Shown here: one piece after another, positions 1 through 11,045 of the stretch
How positions within the stretch are numbered: position 1 is the stretch's first letter
Layout of the letters: the number at the start of each line of letters is the position of its first letter
Source of the DNA: Azadirachta indica
Lineage: Eukaryota > Streptophyta > Magnoliopsida > Sapindales > Meliaceae
Length of the DNA: 64,000 nt
NCBI GenBank assembly: GCA_022749755.1
Contig: CM040441.1
Span: forward strand, 4,778,741 to 4,842,740
Reading direction: 5' to 3'
The notes under the pieces: model-generated
The model's database searches: none
The model's input: the letters and a program-made list of their open reading frames with translations, nothing else
Told to the model about the DNA's origin: nothing
Program-made: the position numbers and the translations under genes

Positions 1-540
1 GTTTGAATCCTCGAACATGAAATTCAGCTATTAAGTCTAGTGTGCAAAAAATGTCTTTCATTTTTTTAATTAAAATAAATCAGGTCAGAACTAAAAAATT
101 AATAGTCAGCAAAAAGAAAAGTAAATGATATATTTGAAATTGTTAGCAATCTAAAAATAAGAAAAATAATTGATATATTTCCGATCTATTAAAATGAAAA
201 AGACTCATATTTTTGATAGTCCACCATATTATTCTTACATTTTATTTAGTTATTGTAATTAAATATTTAAGTAGTCCATACACAATGTTTATAGTCTTAA
301 TTAACTTTGACAATTTCTTCATACATTTTATGAGATACAAACTAACCTAACATTACTGTACCAATGTAATATTAATTAAATTATTTATTTTTAAATTATA
401 CTAATTTTATATGTTTATTAAAATAATATAATCAATTTATACATAATTCCCACACAGAACCAGCCTTTGCTAAATTGGTAGATGTAAGGGTGTAGTTGAC
501 TTAAAGGGCTCCACGACTTCAAGTTAGCCACCGTCGATCT
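1..540. repeat. Copy 1 of a locally dispersed repeat found around the LRR receptor kinase
   Basis: No gene. The first ~210 bases are a diverged copy of sequence seen again at about 2700-2880, 19530-19740, 20470-20690 and 22060-22260. Shared landmarks are a 'tcaagtct...gtgcaaaa' start, a 'caggtcagaactaaa' stretch and 'ggtatatttgaaatagtcagcaattagtcc'-like text. Bases 470-540 ('gtagttgactt...ggctccacgacttcaagtta') recur near 20890 and 22450. The copies differ by many small indels, so the family is old. They probably derive from flanks of duplicated receptor-kinase loci, but a transposon origin is not excluded. Confidence 0.6.
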
Positions 541-1378
541 GGATTCAATACAAAACAAAACAAAACAACATAACAAAGGTTAAAAAAACATTACTTAACC
601 CTACCTCCACTCCATAGCTACGGCACCCATGCATACGCACAAACACACAAGACTTAAAAATTAAATGAAGTCAAGATGCATACAAAACAAAACAAAACAA
701 CATAAGAAAGAAAAAACATTACCCCTACCACCACTCCAAAGCTGCACCAGACGATGCATACGCACAAACACAAGACTTAGAAATTAAATGAAGTCAAGAT
801 GCATAGAAAATAAAACCAAAAAACATAAGAAAGAAAAAAAAAAAACGTTACCCCTACCTCCACTCCACAGCTACACTACCCCATGTATACGCATAAACAC
901 ACAAGCTGCCTTGACTTTGAAATTAAATGAAGTCAAGATGCATAGAAAATAAAACCAAAAAACATAAGAAAGAAAAAAAAAAAAACCGTTACCCCTACCT
1001 CCACTCCACAGCTACACTACCCCATGTATACGCATAAACACACAAGCTGCCTTGACTTTGAAATTAAATGAAGTCAAGATGCATAGAAAATAAAACCAAA
1101 AAACATAAGAAAGAAAAAAAAAAAAACGTTACCCCTACGTCCACTCCACAGCTACACTACCCCATGTATACGCATAAACACACAAGCTGCCTTGACTTTG
1201 AAATTAAATGAAGTCAAGATGCATACAAAACAAAACAGCATAAGAAATAAAGAATAAAAAAAAAATTTAAAAAAAAAACATTACTCCTACCTCCACTCCG
1301 CAGCTACGCTACCCCATGCATACGCACAAAGACGCAAGCTGCTTTGAGTTAGAAATTAAATGAAGTCAAGATGCTAAG
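541..1378. repeat. Minisatellite, about 5-6 units of 123-152 bp
   Basis: The landmark 'gaagtcaagatgca' recurs at about 675, 798, 937, 1078, 1218 and 1370, giving spacings of 123, 139, 141, 140 and 152 bp. Each unit holds a run rich in 'aaaacaaaac' or poly-A, then 'attacccctacctccactcc', 'acgca(c/t)aaacacacaag' and 'aaattaaatgaagtcaag'. The three central units are almost identical, which points to recent amplification by unequal exchange. Single, non-amplified units occur at about 4078-4205 and 20950-21100. Confidence 0.9.
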
Positions 1379-2072
1379 CTGGCTTCAATTTAGAGGCCTC
1401 CCCCACTTCAAGTTAATCAGTATCCTTTATTTGTTTATAATAATATTACCAATTAAAATTTTTATTAAATTTATATAATTTTTATATTATTTTATCGTTG
1501 ATTTAGTTAGTAAAAAATGCATATTATTCAAATGTTTCTCTTTAAATGATTGAAATTATATATCATTTGTATGCCAATTATAGTATATTAATCATATATT
1601 AATTATATATATAAATTAAATTTAATCTCAACTATTAAAAGAATATAAATTTAATGGTTGAAAAAGATATAAGAAATTGTTAATTATAATTAATTAGATT
1701 TAATTTAAAAATATGCGTGATAAAATTTAATTAAATGAATATATAAATGATGTTAAACGTTTAAGTTAGCTAAAATTGTCTCTCAACTCATATGTTAATT
1801 TTGGATGTTTTAAAAAATTTTGTCTCAACACATATGCTAATTTTGGCTGTTTTCAAAATAACCATGGATTACTTCCAACCACCTCTTTTTTGCAGCCTAC
1901 GAAATTTCACTTCCATATTCATGAATTGCGGTATTATTTTAATAATCATTTGAATATATATATATATATATACATAAAAAATAATTTTTATCATACAAAC
2001 TCTCTTGTACTAATATGTTTTACCAATAATTAAGTTTTGAATACTTGAATAAAATACAACTTTCAAGTCTTA
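1379..2072. other. AT-rich intergenic stretch
   Basis: No gene recognised. There is a short direct duplication of about 43 bp ('gtctcaac(t/a)catatg(t/c)taattttgg') at 1779 and 1822 and a short TA microsatellite around 1957-1972. An 85-codon open frame here has no recognisable domain and is probably chance. From about 2030 the sequence is the left part of another flank-repeat copy, interrupted by the MITE that follows. Confidence 0.5.
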
Positions 2073-2685
2073 GGTAACGTTTATTTCTTTTGTCTGAACT
2101 CTAAAGATGGTTTAAATATGAATTTAATTAAAATGTGAATCTGAATAATATATTTATTTTTATATCTAAAACTAAGTATTTAAGTTATTTGTTTTTCTAA
2201 AATAAAAAGTTTAAAAATTAATACTTTGACATATTTATAATTTTAAATAATATAGTTATATTATATGTTAATTTTGATTATATTAACATAATAATATATA
2301 AAAATAAAATTTTTTAATAAATTATATTCGTATATCCATTATTTTTTATTTGATATATGATTTTTTTTAAATAACTTATAAGTGAGAATTGAAAAGAGAG
2401 TTGAGAAGACAAAGAAAGGATATCAACGATAGAAAACAGACTCGTCAAAATTAGTTAAATAGAGTTTTAATTTTATCAATAAATAAATTAATAAAATAGA
2501 GATATTTTTAATAAATAAAAATATTAAATTATTCAGATATTTGATTATTGAAATTTAAATAAAAAATTTTAATTTAATTATATTCAGATATTTTTAACAA
2601 ATATTCAAATATAAATTAGAAAATAAAAGAGTCTTGAACATCTAAGTAATTATACTCAGACTTCAGCCAAAAGATAAACAAGCCC
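2073..2685. mobile_element. Tourist-like (PIF/Harbinger-type) MITE, 613 bp
   Basis: The left end 'ggtaacgtttatttcttttg' is inverted at the right end as 'ggg cttgtttatcttttgg' (reverse complement), so the terminal inverted repeats are about 30 bp and imperfect. Both sides carry the trinucleotide TTA (2070-2072 and 2686-2688), the target duplication expected for PIF/Harbinger elements. The flanks 'tcaagtct' and 'gtgtacatattac' are continuous in the paralogous repeats at about 20485 and at the window start. Those copies therefore serve as empty sites. The interior is AT-rich with no coding capacity. Confidence 0.75.
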
Positions 2686-2688
2686 TTA

Positions 2689-3350
2689 GTGTACATATTA
2701 CTTTCTTTCTTTTTTTCAATTAAAAAAGGTCTAGCCTGACCTAAAATATTAATAATTAGTAAAGTAAATGGTATATTTGAAATAGTTAGAAATGAGTCCC
2801 GAAATAAGGAAGGCAGTTAATATTTTTTTTTTTCGTTTAATGAAATGTAAATGACTCATTTTATCAAAATTATCCTTACTATAAAAAATTCACTCTAAAC
2901 AAAGACAAAAAAAGTTTATATACGAACTAATCCACGCGCTATTGTTTTAGTAAGTTTATTGTTATTAAATATTTGTGTTATAACTAGCATAAATATAATT
3001 TTTATAGCTTTAATTCACAGAGATTGTTATTTTTACAAAATTGTGGAATATAGATTAATATAATATTATTATATAAAATTATTTATTTTCATTAATTAAA
3101 TGATTTTATATTTTGATTGAAACAATATTTGTCTGAATTTGTAGAGCTAAAGGCCAGTATTTAACCCATCAGCATATATATTTTCTCGTCCAGCGGGAAC
3201 CAAAACAAAAAACGTAATAAGTCAAGGTTCTAGACAAGGATATAGGAATGACAATCTACTTCACAGGGCTCCAAGACATGAATTTAATTAGAGTCATTTA
3301 TTTATTTTTCTAGTAGCTTCATTATATGATCTATTGTTTATATGTGAAAT
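2689..3350. repeat. Copy 2 of the locus-specific flank repeat
   Basis: This continues the repeat interrupted by the MITE. Sequence from 2700 to 2880 matches 19530-19740. Sequence from 3130 to 3330 ('gaatttgtagagctaaaggccag ... ggctccaagacatgaatttaattagagtcatttatttattttt') matches 19970-20250 and 21300-21560. It resembles a promoter/5' flank, since paralogous copies contain 'catataaatttcc'. No open frame is conserved between copies, so I treat it as non-coding. Confidence 0.6.
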
Positions 3351-4360
3351 AAACAGATTTAAGATTGTGCAAATTTTCATTGTTGATCATTGGTGAACAT
3401 GAATGTAAACCTATTTACCACTTTATTTAAGAAATATTCCAAAATTTTTTTTTTAATTTAATGAAATACTATATAATATTATGTGAATTATATAGGTAAT
3501 TATATCTGTCAATTTTTTTTTTTTCTTGAACTGACTTTTCCCCTCACACGGAAAATTGAATTGACAAGTCTACGTACGTTGGAGATCTTGAAGTTGGCCG
3601 TTTGCAACCAAGTCCTTATTAAATGTTAATTTAAACTTTGACAAATAAATCAACTTCTAAATAAATCGACTTCTATCTAGTTTAAAAGGGGAATTTTGTA
3701 TGAGATCAATTTTGTATAACTGACATTGTAAGGGTATAGTAGTCAGTCCATACATGAAAAAATCCAATACTTTAATCTAATATAAATGTCAAATACATAT
3801 ATATACACATACATATACACATGCACGTTTGCGCGCACCAAAAGACCAGAGTTAACGTTATTTATTCTCTAACGTTAAGCTTAGAACTGTGAATACTCTC
3901 TTGAAAATTCTATTAAGCAAATTCAAGTTGATGGTGGCCAATTAGACAGGCTAAAATAAGAAATTCCTTACTAAGTTCTGAAGTGGTACGGACCTAAGTG
4001 ACTATGTTTGGAAATATCAAATAATTCTTGCAAATATTCTTATACAAATTTAAAATTTCCTCGTCCATCGAGATTAAAGACAATACAAAACAAAACATAG
4101 GAAAGAAAAAACATTACCCTAACCACACTCCACAGCTACACCGCCCTATAAGCGCAAACACACAAGCTAGCTTGACTTAAAAATTAAATGAAGTCAAGGT
4201 GTTAGACTAACTTGATTTTAGAGGCCTTCATGACTGCAAGTTAATTAGTGTCCTTATTTATTTATTTAATATTACTCTCTAATATTCGTGTTTATTTTCT
4301 TACGCTTTTGCATCAGGTTGTCAGCTCACCTGTGTCACACAATTATTCATTGTGGAATCA
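3351..4360. other. Upstream region of the LRR receptor kinase
   Basis: No gene. A TA/CA-rich run lies at 3794-3830. A single unit of the upstream minisatellite family occupies about 4078-4205 and is followed by 'gcaagttaattagtgtcctta'. This presumably contains the promoter and 5' leader of the receptor kinase starting at 4361. I do not see a convincing TATA box at the usual distance. Confidence 0.5.
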
Positions 4361-7300
4361 ATGGGATCGTTAGATAATAATCTAATAGCTTTCTCTTTTG
4401 TTTCTCTAATCCTAATTCCCTTGTTGAACTTTTCACTTCCCGTTTCTTCTGATTCTGTTGAAGAAGGAAATGCCCTTCTCAAATGGAAAACAAGCTTTGA
4501 TCAAAACCAAAACCATTCTCTTTTGCATTCATGGACTCTTCATCCTACTGATAATTTCACCCAAATAAACGTGTGCTCTTGGTTAGGAATTTATTGCAAT
4601 CAATTCAGAAGAGTCATAGGTATAAACCTGACAAACACAGGTTTAAAAGGTACACTTCATAACTTCTCATTCTCATCATTTCCTTATCTTGTGTATCTTA
4701 ATCTCAACAACAATAGATTCTTTGGTATCATTCCACCTCAAATTGGTAACCTTACGAAACTCAAGTACCTTGATTTAGGAGCAAATCAATTGTCTGGAAA
4801 AATACCATCAGAAATTGCCCAACTAACTCGTTTAAAGTTGCTTAACATTCATATGAATCAGTTAAATGGTTCAATTCCACAAGAGGTAGGAAATTTGAAG
4901 TCTCTTTCAAAGCTAGCATTAGACACAAATTCTCTCATTGGTGTTATTCCTCCTTCAATTGGTAATCTAAATAATTTAAGGGTTTTATACATCTTTGAAA
5001 ATGAGCTTACTGGTTCTATTCTTGATGAAATAGGATCTTTAAAGTTCCTTGTTGATTTGGAATTGGATAGTAATCAACTTAGAGGTCAAATCCCTCTTTC
5101 CTTAGGTAACTTGAGTAACTTGGCTACCTTGTATCTTTATAATAACTCACTTTTTGGTTTCATACCTCCATTCATAGGTAACTTAAAATCTCTTTTGGAT
5201 TTAGAATTGAGTAAAAATCATCTTAGTGGTGTCATTTCTCCTTTGATTGGTAATCTGAGTAATTTAAGGAATTTATACTTTAATGACAATGAGCTTTCTA
5301 GTTCTATTCCTGTTGAAATTGGATCTTTGAAGTCACTTGTTGATTTGAAATTGAGCAATAATCAACTTAGTGGTCCAATCCCTCTTTCTTTATGTAACTT
5401 GAGTAACTTGGCTACTTTGTATCTTTATAATAATTCACTTTTTGGTTCCATACCTCCATTCATAGGTAACTTAAAGTCTCTTTTAGATATAGAATTAAGT
5501 GAAAATTATCTTAATGGTGTCATTCCTTATTCAATTGCTAATATGAGTAATTTAGTGACTTTATATTTTCAAGACAATGAGCTTTCTAATTCTATTCCTG
5601 ATGAAATAGGATCTTTGAAGTCCTTTGTTGAGTTAGACTTAAGCAATAATCAATTTAGTGGTTCAATCCCTTTTTCTTTAGGTAACTTGAGTAAATTAAC
5701 AACTTTATTCCTTACTAGTAATCAACTTTCTGGTTCTATTCCTCAAGAAATGGGAAAACAAATGTGGAGTGTCCTACAGTTAGTTGATAACAAGTTTAGT
5801 GGTTCTTTGCCCAATAATATCTGCCGAAGTGGATCTTTAGAGAAATTTACTATTAGTAACAATCATTTTGTCGGTCGAATCCCAAAAGATTTAAGATATT
5901 GCAAAAGCCTGGTTAGATTACGTCTGGAGCAGAACCATTTGGGTGGAAATGTTTCTGAAGATTTTGGCATATATCTAAGCTTGAATTTCTTAGATTTTAG
6001 CAACAACAACTTTTCTGGTGAAATTTCTTCTATTTGGGAAAATTTTCCAACATTAGAGACATTGAATGCTTCGATCAATAATATCACTGGAAGCATAACG
6101 TCTAAGATTGGAAATTCATCTGCATTACATGAACTTGATCTTTCTTCAAATTATATTGTAGGAGAAATTCCACAGGAACTTGGAAGGTTATCTTCTCTAA
6201 ACAAACTCATTTTTAGAGAAAATCAACTTTCTGGGCGTCTGCCTCGAGCACTTAGCCTCCTTAATGAACTTGAGCATCTAGACTTGTCTGCAAATATATT
6301 AGGAGACTCGATCCCAAAAAGTGTAGGCAACTTGTTAAAATTGCACTATTTGAACTTGAGCTATAACCAATTTAACCAAAAAATTCCAGTTGAGTTAGCA
6401 AAATTGGTTCATCTTTCAGAGTTAGATTTAAGTCATAACTGTCTGATAAGAGAGATACCGCATCAAATATGTAATTTAAATAGTGTCGAAAATTTAAATC
6501 TTTCTCATAACAATCTCTCTGGTTTAATTCCACGACGCTTTGAAGGAATGCATGGCCTGTCAAGGATTGACATATCCTATAATAACTTTGAAGGTCCTAT
6601 TCCTAATAGCAAAGCATTTCAAGATGCTACGATTGAAGCTTTACAAGGCAATAAAGGGCCATGTGGTAATGTTAAAGGATTGCCATCTTGCGTATCTTTC
6701 ACTTCACATAAACAGCCTTCAAAGAAAAAAAGGCTTTTAATTGTTCTTTTTGTTTTAGGAGCAATTTGTGTTTCAATTGTCATGACTGTAATATTCTTTT
6801 TTCGAAGAAGGAAAAACTGCTCAGGTGAACCAAAAAGCAATCATGTGAATAATCCAGGATTGTGTTCAGTATTGACTTTTGAAGGGAAAATCATGTACAA
6901 AGAAATCATTAAAGCCACAAATGATTTTGACAATGAGTATTTTATCGGTAAAGGTGGACAAGCAAGTGTTTACAAGGCTAAGCTGCCTTCTGGAGATATT
7001 ATAGCAGTTAAGAAATTTCACTCACCAGTTTCAAATGAGATTGCAGATCAACAAGTATTCTTGAGTGAAATTAATGCATTAACAAATATTCGGCATCGAA
7101 ATATTGTCAAGTTTCATGGTTTTTGTTCACATCCCCGACACTCTTTTCTAGTTTATGAATATCTTCAACAAGGAAGCTTAGCCGCAATCTTGAATAATGA
7201 TGCAGAAGTAAACAAATTTGGTTGGAAAATGAGAACAAATGTAATAGAAGGTGTAGCTAATGCCTTGTCTTACTTGCACCATGATTGTTTCCCACCAATT

Positions 7301-7817
7301 GTCCACCGGGATATATCAAGCAATAATATATTGTTGGATATAGAATATGTGGCCCATGTTTCAGATTTCGGAATTGCGAAATTTCTTAATCCAGGCTCCT
7401 TCAATTTGACTAAGCTTGCTGGTACGTATGGATATGTTGCACCAGGTATGTTTTACTTACTTACTGTCATACTATTAATTTTAAGTCTTCCATAAAGCAT
7501 TTATGATCGAGTTTCTCTTCCAACTTGCAGAACTTGCTTACACAATGAAGGTTACGGAAAAATGCAATGTCTACAGTTTTGGAGTGTTAGCATTGGAAGT
7601 AATCAAGGGGAAGCATCCAGGAGATTTTCTTTCTTCAAGTTCATCTTTGAGAATGAACATAGCACTTAATGAGATGTTGGACACTCGGCTTCCACATCCA
7701 TCACTCAACATGCAAGGCAAGCTAATGTCAATCATGGAAGTTGCCTTTCTATGCATTAATAAGAGACCAGAATGTAGACCAATTATGCGAAAAGTCAGTC
7801 AATTGTTATGCATGTAA
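4361..7817 (+). CDS. LRR receptor-like kinase, MIK2-like (LRR-XI/XII-related 'MDIS1-interacting receptor like kinase 2-like')
   Basis: Two exons: 4361-7445 and 7531-7817, with a GT-AG intron of 85 bp splitting the Glu codon of the kinase APE motif. The predicted product is 1123 residues. The longer open frame begins three codons earlier at a GTG; the first ATG is 4361. Order: signal peptide (about 1-30), LRR N-cap with CSW..IYC, about 27 LRRs of 24 residues (about 107-752), one membrane helix (about 792-815), then a Ser/Thr kinase. The kinase has a GKGGQASVY loop, Lys884 (AVKKF), HRD with catalytic Asp984 (an RD kinase) and DFG Asp1002. All key residues are present, so it looks functional. 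It should sit in the plasma membrane and sense an extracellular ligand; the MIK2 family recognises SCOOP-type peptides, but the ligand of this copy cannot be inferred. A truncated paralogue lies at 17384-18380. Confidence 0.9.
4891..5752 (+). repeat. 288-bp higher-order repeat inside the LRR domain
   Basis: The 'ggatctttgaagt' motif opening a GSLKSL-type repeat occurs at 5033, 5321 and 5609, exactly 288 bp (four LRRs, 96 residues) apart. The four-repeat block GSLK/GNLSNLATLYLYNN/GNLKSLLD.EL/GNLSNL is present twice in full, with a partial third copy. Identity between blocks is much higher than between neighbouring single LRRs, so the ectodomain grew by in-frame duplication of four LRRs at a time. 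Confidence 0.9.
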
Positions 7818-8439
7818 ATTTGCTAGGTCAATTAATTACAATGTTAAAAAGTCTTTTCATTCTCAAATTTGTTCAAAATGGCAAATTGAATTTCTTTACC
7901 ATTCTTTATTTCATCTTTATCTTTAATATTTTTCGGTATTTCTCCACAATATTTACTAATACCTTTTGATTAGTTTTAATTAATAAGTTCCTAACATCAT
8001 TCTTAATACGTAGGTCATTAAAATTGAAGGAGTGAAATAGAAATTATTAATTCATGCATCATTTATTTGCTTATTTAACATAGAAATGGCATATGTTTTT
8101 ATTTATTTCTCTTTCAATTATCATTGTAATTTTAGTTGTTGATCTATTAGTTCACTAGTTAATTTATGAAAGAATGGCCGGTACCCCCTAATTATTAGGC
8201 CTAATACCTTATTACTTTTCTTGTTATTTTAAAAATGCCTCAATACCCTCATGACATTAATTCTGTTAATAAGAGCCATTGTATTGTTAGGATAATAACT
8301 ATTTTACTCTCCTAATTATAGTCAAAAGTTTGTTCACATGTCATCTTTCTATTGGACAACTTAAAGTTGAGTTACCCATTGACCACTATTGACACCATTG
8401 ACTACCATAGACCATTGTCAAACATCTTCTATTTGGGTC
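7818..8439. other. Intergenic region 3' of the receptor kinase
   Basis: No gene seen. It is AT-rich and presumably holds the 3' UTR and polyadenylation signals of the upstream gene. The segment 8370-8490 resembles 32690-32815 (shared 'attagaattct.(a)ttgaacaatct'), and this marks the beginning of Copia-derived sequence. Confidence 0.4.
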
Positions 8440-8956
8440 ACCGTGGATATCATTAGAATTCTTGTTGAACAATCTACGCTATGAGTACTCTTGAACAATT
8501 CATATTGTCTAGTGAGTCTACTAATTCTAGACTCCTTGACTTGGTTGGCTCCATCATAAACAAATTTTAATGCATGCCAAATTTCATAGGTTATCTCATA
8601 ACCAAAAAGTTCTATGAAACTCTTTCTTACCTACCCCATAATATAAAGTGTTTATGACCTTGGCATTTAGGGTGACATTTTTCTTATCGGTTTCATCTCA
8701 TTCATGACTAGGCTTAGGTGTATCCTCTCCTTTTTCATTTAGTTTCATGGGGATCCTGGGTCCCTCATTAGCCATTTCCCATAATTCATAATCATATGCT
8801 TGCAAATAAATTTAGAACCTAGCCTTCAAACAAAGTAGTCATTTCCATAAAAAAATGGAGGTTTAGAGGTGGATTATCTTTAACACGTCCTAGGTTGCCA
8901 TTGGATCATCACTAAGGTGGTTAATCTTTTACTAGAGAACCAGGCTCTAATACCAA
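8440..8956 (-). mobile_element. Copia-type gag remnant with primer-binding site (minus strand)
   Basis: Read on the minus strand, 'tggtattagagcctggt' (8939-8955) matches the initiator-Met tRNA primer-binding consensus TGGTATCAGAGC with one change. Just inside it lies a frameshifted and stop-riddled UBN2/gag-like reading. Recognisable pieces are NRPPLF.GNDY-type text near 8900, a Met/Lys-rich acidic segment, 'EITYEIWHALKFVYDGANQVKESRI' and 'RLTRQYELFK' near 8540. Homology stops near 8440, so protease, integrase and RT are missing. This is the 5' end of a dead Copia element reading right to left. Confidence 0.75.
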
Positions 8957-10140
8957 TTAACATAACACTAGGCAACTCAAGAGAAGGGGTGAATTGGATT
9001 TTTAATAACAAATTACAACAAATTCAATTTGGCCCAAATAATCAACATTCAATCTGAACATAGATATGAGAGTTTAAGGGATAGAAAAATGAACACAAAA
9101 TTTATAATGGTATAGCAACAACACGGCTTACATCTGCTCTTTTAAGCTCCACTTAAATATTTCACTAATACCACGTCTTTATACCACAAGACCTCAAAAT
9201 ACAGTCAAGGGATTATGGTACCTCCTTTATAAGTGTTTGCTTACCTCAAACACTCAAACAACCTAAGACTTATAGTATCCTATAACCCTTATAATGCTAA
9301 GCTTACCCTAAACACTTTTAATCTCACTTAAACAAGTAAAAGACCCACTTCTTTCATTTCCTTATAACAAAATTGAACAATAATGATAAAGGACAAGCTT
9401 ACAAGATTTATCACTACAAGTGTAAATAATGAAGTTCAATGCACTTAGAGATCCTAATGTGTTTTGCATAAATTTAAGCTCAACAATGTAAGTTTAATGC
9501 TTTGTGAACTTTAGGGTTTTTGAACATAAGCTTAAAAAGTTGTATAAAATAAAATGAGAAGCCCCTTTTTATATTTTGCTAAAAAACTAGTCATTATGAG
9601 ACAGAGAAATTCAATTTTCGTGCAATTCAATTGACCAAATGATATAATAAGTTTAGTTTTAAAATCTAGATTCAGTCGACCTAATGGCAAACTCGATCAA
9701 CCTAATGGCAACTTCGATCTATCAACTTTACTGCCAAATTTTGCAAGCATTCGATCTATTGTTCACTATTCACTATTTACCCATTCTCATGGACTAATTT
9801 GGTCCGATTCAATAAAATCTATTAGTGAACCAAGTTTGACTTTCTAAATAGGTCCATCTAGTTTCAAAATCAGCATTTTGGTCCCGTTTGGGGTTTCAAA
9901 AATTTGCGTTTTGGACTAGGGTTTCATAAAACATATGATATCCATAAAACAATATGAATTTCTATCAACGCATGACACATTTACAAAAATACAAACTTAT
10001 ACAAATGAAATAAATGAAGAATACTGTCATCTATGCTTGTATTTTGTCTTCATGAATTGAGCTCGAATAACCCAATTTCATTTCTTTGATTAGATGGTGC
10101 ATTTTGTGATCATCAAAATTAGCGTTATGGGAGACCAAGG
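8957..10140 (-). mobile_element. Probable Copia 5' LTR
   Basis: This stretch adjoins the primer-binding site. It has text common in plant Copia LTRs: 'ggcaactcaagagaaggggtgaattgg' beside the PBS, 'aatggtatagcaacaacacggcttacatctgctct', and, at the far end, 'ttttgatgatcacaaaatgcacc' (minus strand). Its length would be about 1.2 kb. Clean TG..CA termini and a second LTR were not found, so the borders are approximate. No protein is encoded. Confidence 0.6.
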
Positions 10141-10149
10141 TCAATATTG

Positions 10150-10270
10150 CTCAATCTAAAACTGAATAGATCCATGTATATATATATAGGTGAAAAAAGA
10201 AAAATCAGATTGCATGTGTTGTGAACATAAATTTTATTATCTATTTGAGTTCCATTAACATGAAGTTCAT
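10150..10270. repeat. 3'-flank segment shared with the truncated receptor copy
   Basis: 'ctcaatctaaaactgaatagat.catgtatatata' followed by 'taggtgaaaaa...gttgtgaa.ataaattt' and 'gagttccattaa' recurs at about 18634-18745 after the LRR receptor pseudogene. The order relative to the receptor sequence is the same in both places. It therefore marks the downstream flank of the ancestral duplicated locus. In this copy the Copia element lies between gene and flank. Confidence 0.75.
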
Positions 10271-10564
10271 ATAGAATACCAAAATGAATTAAAAGATAAG
10301 CAGGCCATCCAATTAAACAATACCAATATGGATTAATTTACATTAGAGTTACATATGCAAGACATTTTGTCTGGAACATTAATTTCCTTGTAAAAGCTAC
10401 TAATAGGACATAATTAATTTGTTTCTTTATCTTTATTTTTTTTTTCCAATTTGTTAATGTTTCGCTATCTTTGACTCGAAGAAAGTAACAACTTGCTTTC
10501 TAGTGAACGTAATTACTCATGTTCTTAACATTTAATACCCATTAAACAATATATAATTTAGATT

Positions 10565-11045
10565 AATTTTAAGTAAGGCTAAGCAAAAATGCCCAACTGA
10601 ATCAAACCGAATTCAATTCGATTCGATTATAAAATAAGTTTGGTTTCACATTGACTCGAATTCAATCGGTTTAGTTTAGGTCCGGTTAAATCCGAAATCG
10701 ACCTGAATTTGAATGTAAAATATCTTTTAAACCCTTAATTATTTTATAATTTATAAATAATTTATAATATTTATAATTATTTTCATAAATCTACATAATA
10801 ATAAGGGTTAATGCTCATATTTTTTAGAATTTTATTTTTTTATATAATTTTATTATAAATTGAAGACTTAAATGATAATATACATAAATTTCTTGAAACC
10901 AAAACTGAAGTAGAACTAAACTATGAAGCTTTAGAACAAAACGGATCTAAATAACTACTTTAGTTTGGCTTGGTTCGATTCTACAACATACACATTTTGA
11001 GTTCAGTTTAGTTTTAATAAAAGCTTAACCTAATTTTGAGGCAAG
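10565..11045. mobile_element. MITE-like element rich in CGGTTCGATT-type motifs
   Basis: The left part has 'aaaccgaattcaattcgattcgatt' and 'aatcggtttag', and the right part has 'tttggcttggttcgattct'. It shows the same composition and arrangement as 32855-33243. Such 'GGTTCGATTCGG' elements are common non-autonomous DNA transposons in plants. Terminal repeats are degenerate and I could not fix a target duplication. Confidence 0.4.

Noticed and set aside
541..1378. CRISPR-like array
   Set aside because: Units are 123-152 bp without short repeats and unique spacers, in a plant nuclear context. It is a minisatellite.
1776..2033. 85-codon open frame
   Set aside because: Composed of a 43-bp duplication and AT-rich text, with no domain and no paralogue.
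4352..4360. Start of the receptor kinase at 4352
   Set aside because: The codon there is GTG. Plant nuclear genes start at ATG, and the first in-frame ATG is 4361, directly before a good signal peptide.
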